Assembly (NCBI GenBank): GCA_007449985.2
Contig: VIIQ02000830.1
Coordinates: 124,001 to 188,000 of the forward strand
Reading direction: 5' to 3'
DNA from: Desmodesmus armatus
Lineage: Eukaryota; Chlorophyta; Chlorophyceae; Sphaeropleales; Scenedesmaceae
Length of the DNA stretch: 64,000 nt
Positions 55,987-64,000 of this stretch are shown one piece after another. The position numbers were made by a program, and so were the translations under genes. How positions within the stretch are numbered: the stretch's first letter is position 1; each line of letters opens with the position of its first letter. Under the pieces are notes generated by a model that was given only the letters and a program-made list of their open reading frames with translations, had not been told where the DNA came from and did not search any database.

Positions 55987-57954
55987 TCAAGCGCAGGGCC
56001 GCAACTTGCTGTTGCCCCACCCCCTGGGGTTATCGTCCGAAAAGTCATCCCACGCCCGCTGCTTCGCCAGTGCCTGTTCGTCTTCATCATCGCTGCGTGC
56101 GTCAGCTGCTGCTGCTGCTTTGGCTGCTTCCGCTTCCTTCTGCGCTGCTTCCCGCTCTCTAAGTTGCCGCACCTCAATCTCCCCCTGCTGCTCCACTGTC
56201 AGGGTTGGCAAGATGTGGCCAGGACGCAGCACCTACATGCAAGTTCCAGGGGGGTGCATGCTGGTGTGAGAGATGAAAGCAGCAGTTTGGGAAGGGTGGC
56301 AATGGCGCACGCTGTGCACTTGACGAATTGTAGCGCGACACAGCGCAGGAGCCGGAATCAGCGGATGCGTTCACTGCTGATGATTTGGGACCACTTCTTT
56401 CCTATGCTGCCAGATCAGCAGTAAGTGCATCCTCTGATCCCACCTCCTGTGCTTTATCGTGAGCGCTCACAGGTAGAGCTTGCACGCTCTCTTGCATGAA
56501 CATGCATGCACAGCATGCCAAGCGCATGACCAGGTGGCAAGGCATGTGCTCATCAACCTTCGGCGCGGCCACACAAAAACACATGCGGTTTTGAGCGCAG
56601 GTCGCCCCCGTTAGCAGCCCCACAGCCCCATAGTAAGCGGCAACAGCCCCCCTCACCTGCTGGCGTATGGCTTCCCGGTCCCTCCCCAGCGACAGCTGCC
56701 CAGCAATGTCAGACAGCCGTGCTGCCATCGCTGCCTGCATGGCTAGCTGCTGCTCCTGCTCCTGCCGCAGCCGCTGCTGCTGCCGCACACTGCTGCTGCT
56801 GCGTTCATCCGCAAGTGCCTGGCTGCGGTGCTGCTGCTGCGTGGTTCCTGCGCCTGCGCCTGCTGCGCGCTGCAGCAGCTGCAGCTCCTGCTCAAGCAGT
56901 GGCCGCGCATCGAGGGACTTTAGCGCTGCTGCCTCCAGCTGCATGCACCACAGTAGCCGCTCGTCTTCCTCATCCCAGCCTGTCACACCACCGGGGGCCC
57001 CGCCCTCGGTACCAGCCTGTACAGTAGACCATGGCAGTAAACACAATGCAGAAACATTTGAGAGCCTGCGGCTGCAGCTGCTAGCTGCGCTGTAAGTGTG
57101 TCAACCAGAACCGCACGGCGCCAAACACAAAACGCTGCTGCGGCCACACAGGCAATACACATGCCTGCAGACTAGGGTCCATGCAGAGGGAAGGGTGTGC
57201 CTGTCCTGTCTGCTCTACCCACAACAGTTCAGTTGCAGCTGTTTTGTGTCGACCAGGTTCACACATGACAAAGCACAAGTCGCTGCTTGGACCACACCGA
57301 CGGTGCTGCTGGGCGATACCCACGCGTCCAAGTTCAGTCCACTCCCCCATGCAAGGGAAGAGTATGCCTGTCCTGTCTGCTCTATCCGCACCAATTTCTG
57401 CACTACACTTCCTGGCCTGCATCAACAAACACCCGATCCCGCAAAACACTCACCTCCTCATCTCCTCGTTTCTGTCGTGCCTCCAGCTGCTGCAACAAGC
57501 CCTGAACAGCCTTGCTGCGCTTGAACCGCTCCACCTTCTGTGACCGGGCCGTCCCTGGGTCGATCGCCTGGCCAGCCTCCTGAGCTTCATATGCTGACTG
57601 GCAGGTGCTGCCCAGCAAGCTGTACTGACTGGCGCGCTGCAGGAAATGGCTGTAGGCTGCTTTGGCAGCTGTGGCCTGCTGCAGCCGCTGTGCCATGCTC
57701 TGCTGTGGCATGGTGTTCAGCACGTCTGCTTTGAGGAACGGTATGAGCAGGTACCGTAGGCTGGCGGTGCTGAGGTCGTCTTGGTCCTCATTACGTGAGA
57801 ACAGGGCGCCCTGCTCTACCAGCTGCTCTGCATGCTGCAGCAGGCCCAGGAGCTCCTGGCAGTCTGCTGGAGAGCGGGAGGCGTTTGTGTGCAGCTCAAA
57901 GGCCCTGATGAATGCAGCTGAGAGGGACAACTGCTCTGTGTCTGTTGAACCCAT
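55987..57954 (-). CDS. TAP46: TAP46/TAP42-alpha4, PP2A-type phosphatase regulatory subunit
   Basis: TAP42-family proteins bind PP2A-like catalytic subunits and act in TOR signalling. Exons (minus): 57954-57454, 57016-56657, 56232-55987, all phase 0, giving 368 residues, close to plant TAP46. DDLSTASLRYLLIPFLKADVLN (about 59-80) is the hallmark N-terminal helical motif. WDEEDERLLWCMQLEAAALKSLD (~180-202) and ILPTLTVEQQGEIE (~294-307) follow the family order. The conserved C-terminus AWDDFSDDNPRGWGN (~348-362) is intact. Exon 2 carries a Gln/Arg/Ala-rich low-complexity stretch. It is divergently paired with AATF across 477 bp and convergent with MTR4. Intron 1 has a ~168-bp tandem duplication (57179-57225 versus 57347-57393). 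Confidence 0.9.
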
Positions 57955-58431
57955 CTGATCTGGCAGATATGCTGTGGCGCCAGGAAATGGAGGTTGGCAA
58001 CTGGTTCAAGTGCCAGGAATGCAAATCATGAGCTATTGTGATGACTGAGTTCGCCAAATGTCAGTGTTCCTCCTTTCCAGGACCGGTAGCTTTGTAACAG
58101 TCACTTTCTGGTCCAGAGTATCCTTCTGCTGTGCGGCCACCTGACAATGTTTCGTGATCTGTGGTTGATTGTTGTGCGACTCAAATCAGGCCCTGGCCGA
58201 GACTGCCTTCTTATATTCTGCAGTCCCTCTTGCGCTGCCAACTCTGATAAGGTGGCCAAACACCCACCAAAGCGTTTTTCACAACACTCTCGTAGCTTCG
58301 AAAGTGGGACACCCACCGCGCCCCCGCAGTTGCTCTTGCTGCTGCCAGCAGCAGCAGCCTGGTACCTCTGCACAGACAGTCACGGCAGTCACTGCAACTG
58401 GTGTCTGATAACAGCTTGCTCATAAATCATC
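57955..58431. promoter_or_regulatory. Short divergent promoter region TAP46/AATF
   Basis: 477 bp separate the start codons of the leftward TAP46 and rightward AATF genes. Both serve cell growth, so shared regulation is plausible. No TATA box or other defined element is evident. Confidence 0.5.
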
Positions 58432-61400
58432 ATGACACGCCCTCTTGATCTGGCTGATGAGCTGGCGCAGCTGGTCAACCCCCAGCCTCAACAAGGTGTG
58501 ACGGATCGGCTGCCGCAACTCCCTTGCAACAGCACTGCTGCGCTCTCCACTCGCACACCTGGAGCTCTCCTCACATTATTGCAACATCTGACACCCTCTT
58601 CCTGCTGTTTTCTTTTGTTTCCTTGTCGCTACAGACCTAGACCCTGAGGCTGCAGGTCTAGGTGATGGTGACCTGCTGAACCCTGCCCCCCTAGACCCCC
58701 AGCTGGATGCACTGCTGGGGGATGCAGGGGCAGCAGCAGCTGGGCGCAGGCGTGGGGTGGCTGCTGACATCGCGCTGGAAGGTGGCGCATACAGGTGCGC
58801 AGCAGCTGTCTTGTTTCAGCCTAGCAGGACACAGGTAAACAGCACAATGCAACAGATTTGGGGCAGTGCTGCAGCAATGGATGTGCTGGAGAGGGTACTG
58901 TAGTATGCTGCATCTGGCCCGCATGTAGCAGTAGGACACCCATGTGGCTACTCCAGCGATCTTGACTGTCTTACTGAGTGCATTGAGGATGGCAGGCCAC
59001 CTGGATCATGCATCCGCCAAAAGTGATGTCACACCGTTTGAACTTGCTTGCCAGATGTGAGCGCATCTTCTGCATGCCACCGTATGCCAGGCCGACACTA
59101 AGCCGCCGTTACCAGCATCACATATCTGTATGTATGCTGCCCTGCCTTCCCTGCCATGTGTCATGCCCTGTCATGTTCTCTTGCATTTATCTGCATGTAC
59201 CTACACACTGCCTGCTACAGGGGCAGGGTGTCCAGCAGAGCTGCACTGTTTGGGGATGGCGACAGCGGTGCTGCTGACAGCAGCAGTGAGGAGGGAGGCA
59301 GTGAGGACGGCAGCGAAGGAGAGCAGGAAGAGCAGGAGGACCGTGGGCGGCCGCAGTTCACATCGCCCAGTAGGCTGCGAACAGTAGCAGTGTCACCCTC
59401 TAGGGATATATCCAGAGTGAGCATCAGGCACTGCTTTAGGCTACTGGTAGAATTTAATTGTGGACAGTTCCCAGCGCTATTCTGACAGTCAGCGTACAGT
59501 ACAGCAGGTAGATTTGCATAGGAGGATACCACTGGGAGCGCAGCCAAAGAATGGTTGCTGTGCTGCCTGTCTGGATGGACGACTGTTAGGTGTGCTGCCA
59601 CAGCAATAGGATCCATCAGTGTAGGCCAACAGGCAAGCTGTATGGCAGAGCTGTCAGTCCTGGCTGCGGGGGCCTGGCAGGCTCGACTTGTGGCTATCTC
59701 AGGTACAGATCTGAGATACAGTAAGACCTGTTGACGACCCTGTTGTGGCTGTTGTGTGTTGACGTGTTTCGTCCCTGCAGTACAAGACCATGTTTGTGAA
59801 TGGCCACCACCACGCTGGCGCCCCAGGGAAGGACGACACAACAGACACCAGCAGCACCAGCAGCGATGGCGGCGGCAACAGTGACGGCGAACATCAGCAG
59901 GATGAGCAGCAGGAGCAGCAGATGAACGGGCACCATGCGCAGGTCGTGCACCAGCAGCAGCAGCATGTCGGCGGTGAGGTGCAGCACATAAGGCAGCCGG
60001 CGCGGCCGGCCGCTGGGCGAGTCACTCGCCAACAGCAGCAGCAGCAGTTGCAGGATGAGGCATCGTTGCCGGCTGGCAGTGATTCAGAGGCAGCAGGGGA
60101 TGATGATGAACAGCATGAGCAGCCGTCGGATGAGGATGCAGCGCATGCGCAGCGGCGGCGGCAACGGCAGCAGCATGCTTTAGCAGCAGCAGGTGAATCG
60201 GAAGAGCAGGATGATAGTGAGGAGCAGCAGTCAGGGGATGAGTCATCGGGGGATGGGGAATCAGGCAGGCGGGACCCTGGGGGTTCAGCAGGCAGTGATG
60301 ACGAGGGCAGTGAGGAAGAAGATGAGGCAGGTGGCAGGATGGATGTTGATGATGCTTCGGCAGCAGCAGCAGCAGCAGCAGCAGCAGGTGTTGGCGAGGC
60401 TGGTGTCAGCGCTGCCGACCGCATCGCAGCTGCTGCCGCTGCTGCAGCTATGTTGGGCGAGGCAGCAGAGATGCAGGAGCTGGAAAGGTGAGCTGGGAGA
60501 GTATCTGCACAAACTACTTTGACATGTGCAGGCAGTTGGCTGTTTTCAAGCTTTGGGCGGGCAGCAGCAATCTCTTTGCATTGCATGAGGTTTTTTTTGC
60601 TGCCCGCTGTTGATCAGCAGCTGTGAGGTTGAGGCTTTAGGCTTTAGGTGCCATGTGTAGCCAAGCAGCGCCTTCCTCCAGCCTGAAGATGTCGATAAGG
60701 TGGCCCTGCACACGCCAGTCAAACTTGCACACATGGATAGTATCCAGCAGCGCCAGCACCGATGAGCACTCCAAGTTGTTTCCGGCTTCTGGCTACTCAA
60801 AGCTGCCATGTGTGCTGACTCCGAGGGCATGTGTCTTGCTGGTGTATGTGTCATGCAGGGAGGCTGCTGCAGTGCGTGCTGAGGGCGAACAGCAGCTCAT
60901 GGCAGCAGCAGCAGGCGGGGACAGGCAGGCGGCCAAGGCAGCAGGGGTGCGCGCACAGCAGCGGCTATGGGGCAACGCCCTAGAGATGCGCATCAGGCTG
61001 CAGAAGGCAGTCAGCGGAGCCAACAGGCTGCCGCGGCCTGCAGCAGCAACAGCACTCCAGGCGTCTAACAGCGCAGTAGCAGGCAGCTACCAGCAGCTGC
61101 GGTCCGTCTGTCAGGAGACGCTTGAAAACATGCTGCAGCTGCATGACGCCCTCGCGCAGCAGCACCCAGCCGCAGCGGCAGCACTGGAGGCAGCAGCAGC
61201 CGCCAAGCAGCAGCACCAGCAGCCGCCGGCGGCTGCAGCCGTCGCTGCTGGCAGCAAGCGCAACTCGGCAGCAGCAGGGCTGGATGCAGAGGCTGGGATT
61301 GAGCCCAGCAGCACCCGGGGCAAGTATACTGGCTCTTGCAGTACTGCAGCAGCAGCATGGGCTGCTGTGGAGGGCGCTATAGAGAGCTTGGCGGGGTTTA

Positions 61401-62745
61401 GGGATGCCAGTTTGGATAAGTGGCACCGCCGCACTGTGTTGTCGAGCGGTACTGCGGCACTGCGGGGCAGCAGTGGGCTTAGGGCACTGCAGCAGAGCAT
61501 ATCTACGCAGGTGGGTGGTGGGCCAGGGGTTGAATCTTATGCATGGGGATGCTTGCAACAGCACACCAGCAGAGGGCTGCACGAGCCGGCAGTCCTGGTG
61601 AATTTTTGCGTCCTGCACTGTTGGCATGTTTTGCATCTTGTCAGCGTGAAGCACTGGTCCAGGGGCTGCCGGAGTGTGGTCGCTGCTTGCTACCCTCAAT
61701 CGTTGTTCACCAAGTAGCAGCTGCCAGGCTGATGTCTTGCTGGCAGCATCAGAACCCCCTGCCGGCCTGACTTGTATATGCTGTGTGCCTGTGTGTGCCG
61801 TACTGCATGTGTAGGTGTCGCAGCTTATGTCAGCAGACAGGGCAAAGCTCATCGCACGCAGCCAGCTGCCTGTGCAGTTGGCGCCTCGGCCTCTCGGCCA
61901 GCCAGCAGCAGCAGCAGCAGACAAGCAGCAGCAGCAGCAGGGTGGTGTTGATGAGGAGGGTGGTGCAGCGCGGGGGCATGAGCGAGCGCGGGACCCTGAG
62001 ACGTATGATGAGGGGGACTTCTATTCACAGCTGCTGAAGGAGCTGCTCGAGTCAGGTGAGGCGTCTCTCATCGGTGAAAGGCTAGACCTCGGGCTCCCGG
62101 CAGCTTCGGCTGTTGTGTTTGTGGCCAGCCGAGGGGGTCCGCCCCCCTCAGTTATCCCTACCCAAAAAAAGCATCCCTGGTGCTGACCCTGCACATTTTC
62201 AGGCTCGGCATAGTTTATTAATTGCACATGCTGTGTTATACTGCATTGTGCTTTTCTGTTGGGGTTTGTGCGTGTCAGGCGTGGCTTTCTAGAAATGTGC
62301 TGTTGAGGTTCAGCATGTTGGACAACTGGACGCATGCTGTGTCATGCTGTGGGTGCGCATCCGGAGGGTGTGCCAGCAGGATGTGTGTCTTGCTATAGCC
62401 AGGGGTGCACCGCACAGCTCTTACAGGCGTCTGACATCTTGGCTGGGATCTCAACCCAGCCGGATGGGTGTGTCTCTTTCATGCACACTGTGTTCACCAT
62501 CCCCCCCCCCCCTTCCCCTGCTGTGCCCTGTCCCCTCCCCAGCCCCTGCCGGCAGTGTGCCCTCCCAGCTGGCAGCTGCACGTCCTGCCAAGCGGCGTAA
62601 GATGGTTGACAGGCGGGCCAGCAAAGGCCGCAAGCTGCGCTTCCACACTATGGACAAGCTGGTGGGCTTCATGGCGCCCAAGGAGCTGGTGCTGCCGCCT
62701 TTTGCGGAACAGCTGTTCGGGAACCTTTTCAGCCACGAGGGCTAA
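58432..62745 (+). CDS. AATF: AATF/BFR2 ribosome biogenesis factor
   Basis: AATF/BFR2 (TRAUB) is a nucleolar small-subunit processome factor needed for 18S rRNA maturation. Exons: 58432-58495, 58635-58794, 59221-59416, 59781-60487, 60859-61510, 61815-62055, 62543-62745; all GT-AG and in phase, 740 residues. The N-terminal half is acidic and low complexity (Glu/Asp/Ser/Gln, residues ~80-375). RLWGNALEMRIRLQKAVSGANRLP (~411-434) is the AATF leucine-zipper-like core. SLDKWHRRT follows. YDEGDFYSQLLKELLES (~656-672) and KRRKMVDRRASKGRKLRFHTMDKLVGFMAP (final exon) form the TRAUB domain. A poly-Ala run and CAG-coded Gln runs lengthen it relative to human AATF (560). TGTAA lies 25 nt after the stop. 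Intron 6 starts with a dispersed repeat. Confidence 0.9.
62059..62171 (+). repeat. Dispersed ~110-bp repeat, copy B (AATF intron 6)
   Basis: Same sequence as copy A (51690-51797) but in the opposite orientation. It starts only 4 nt after the exon 6 donor (exon end 62055) and ends in an A7 run followed by GCATCCC. Confidence 0.8.
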
Positions 62746-62769
62746 GCCTTTGGCTCGTTCTGGTGCTTG

Positions 62770-62774
62770 TGTAA
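62770..62774 (+). promoter_or_regulatory. Poly(A) signal TGTAA (AATF)
   Basis: TGTAA 25 nt downstream of the TAA stop at 62743-62745, the standard chlorophyte poly(A) signal. Confidence 0.65.
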
Positions 62775-62986
62775 CGCCGAGAAAGATCCGAAAGAAGTCA
62801 AACATGTTTGACCCCAGCTCAGACGGTCGATTGAGGGCTTGAGTTGGGTTGAAAGATGCTGCAATAGGTAATGCGATTTCATGTGGTCTACGTTGGCCAG
62901 GTATGGGGACGCTTCCGCCGCAACCACAAATGCAACTGGCCCATGGCCTGTCGAGAGCCACCGTGGGGCTGCCATGGGGACGTCTT

Positions 62987-62995
62987 GTATATAAG
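62987..62995 (+). promoter_or_regulatory. TATA-like element upstream of SPSP protein gene
   Basis: GTATATAAG lies about 205 bp before the ATG at 63201, in the 455-bp gap after AATF. It is the only obvious TATA box near a start codon in this window and suits a highly expressed wall-protein gene. Confidence 0.5.
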
Positions 62996-63200
62996 TAGAC
63001 TTGTTGTGAGCAGTCTGGCCGGGATGCGGCTGCACGTCTTCATCAAGGGTTCATTACGAGGTCTTTCGTTGAACGAGCGAATGTCATGGCATAGGCAGCC
63101 GTCTGGTCCTAGCCTAAGCACCCTCTCAGCCTCCAACACCTTCAACTAGTCTTCTCCAGGCTATTCACTCTCCTCTTCACAAGGTCGTTGAAAGACAGCA

Positions 63201-64000
63201 ATGGCTCGCTTCCTGTCTGTCGCCGTCCTGGCCCTGTTGGTGGCAGGTATGCACTGATGATGACCGCAATGTTTTGGATAGTGTATAAACAGCCCAATGA
63301 GTGTGGGGCAGCTTGCTGCGGGCCTGCTTGCAAGCAGGACATCGCAACTCACAACGAGCAGCAGCCCGCTCGGCCAACGTTACAGGGCCTCAACAGAACA
63401 TGATTGTTTGGCGTATCAGCAAAGCGTAGTAGCATAGCCAGCATCACAGCCGAGCGGCGGGAGCTGTACTGGAAGCTGCTGACCCAATTTGCTGCTGTCT
63501 GTCAACTCCACCGCAGGCGCCTTCGCACAGCGCGTGTCCCCCAGCCCGAAGCCCGCCTCTCCGTCACCATCTCCAGAGGTTTCACCATCGCCATCGCCAA
63601 AGGTCTCGCCATCTCCTGCTGTCAAGCCAGCCCCAACAACAGCACCCAAGGCTTCCCCAGCTCCTGTTGCTGAGGCAGTTGCTGGCTCCGACAAGCTGAC
63701 ACCTGCAGCAAACGAAGCCATCACTGACGCTATCGCCAGGGCTAAGCCTACACTGCGTGGCCGTGATGCACAGAGGGTGCTTGACAACATGCAGGCCCCT
63801 CTTGAGAAGGTAGGGCACTACAGCAGCACGGCACAGCACAACAGCTGCGATGCCCACAGCTCACCAGCCCTGGCGTAACAGGGAACCAACATCAGTACTG
63901 CTTTCACGTCACTGCTTGCTTTATGCATCCACAGTGAAGCCTCTCTGCATACTCCCATAAGCCTGCATGCTGCATTGTGTGCATGAAGTTGCTTGACAGT
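63201..64000 (+). CDS. Secreted SPSP (hydroxyproline-rich) protein, 5' part
   Basis: Exon 1 (63201-63246) encodes MARFLSVAVLALLVAG, a clear signal peptide. Exon 2 (63517-63809) joins in phase and reads GAFAQRVSPSPKPASPSPSPEV, with repeated SPSP/SPKP motifs to about residue 65. A charged helical segment follows (DKLTPAANEAITDAIARAKPTLRGRDAQRVLDNMQ, split here only by description). A donor GTAGGG follows 63809 and no further exon is visible before the window ends, so the gene is 3'-partial. SPSP blocks are typical of volvocine wall and extracellular-matrix glycoproteins such as pherophorins and gametolysin-region proteins; which family this is cannot be told from the fragment. Confidence 0.75.

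Overview
This window looks like nuclear DNA of a chlorophyte green alga, most likely Chlamydomonadales. The evidence is GC-rich DNA, many short exons with GT-AG introns and phase-consistent joins, abundant CAG/CTG tracts in both introns and exons, TGTAA poly(A) signals, hydroxyproline-rich SPSP protein sequence, and algal-type gene families. I cannot name the species; Haematococcus-like genomes would fit. No plasmid, phage, CRISPR or operon structure is visible.

Layout. 0-12.4 kb is gene-poor and repeat-rich. It holds direct and tandem repeats, one unknown Ala-rich ORF (3426-4310, minus) and a 5'-truncated non-LTR retrotransposon (4551 to about 8080). A tRNA-Cys gene lies at 12493. A pyruvate dehydrogenase kinase-family gene of 12 exons runs 20969 to 13172 on the minus strand; its intron 6 contains a second, identical tRNA-Cys gene and a short retrotransposon insertion with a target-site duplication. 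23.4-42.1 kb is a nitrogen-scavenging block: a secreted copper amine oxidase (minus, 15 exons), a 132-aa protein equal to the C-terminal domain of allophanate hydrolase (minus, 3 exons), and the amidase domain of allophanate hydrolase (plus, 6 exons). The last two are divergently transcribed, so the enzyme appears split in two. A 1,845-bp DNA transposon with perfect-looking 181-bp inverted repeats and a 9-bp target duplication sits at 42366-44210. 45-62.7 kb carries growth and ribosome-biogenesis genes: MTR4 exosome helicase (plus, 18 exons), TAP46/TAP42 PP2A regulator (minus, 3 exons) and AATF/BFR2 (plus, 7 exons). The window ends in the start of a secreted SPSP-type wall or matrix protein gene.

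Most striking pattern. At least 18 exon edges in five of the genes are present in two to four diverged tandem copies. Each copy carries the splice site, a stretch of exon and neighbouring intron, and all extra copies lie inside the intron next to the functional exon. Introns here seem to grow by repeated duplication across exon-intron junctions, leaving arrays of decoy splice sites. Exon joins were deduced by reading frames against remembered family consensus; no alignment was run. Three exons need one extra base beside a G/C run to stay in frame, which looks like consensus sequencing error.
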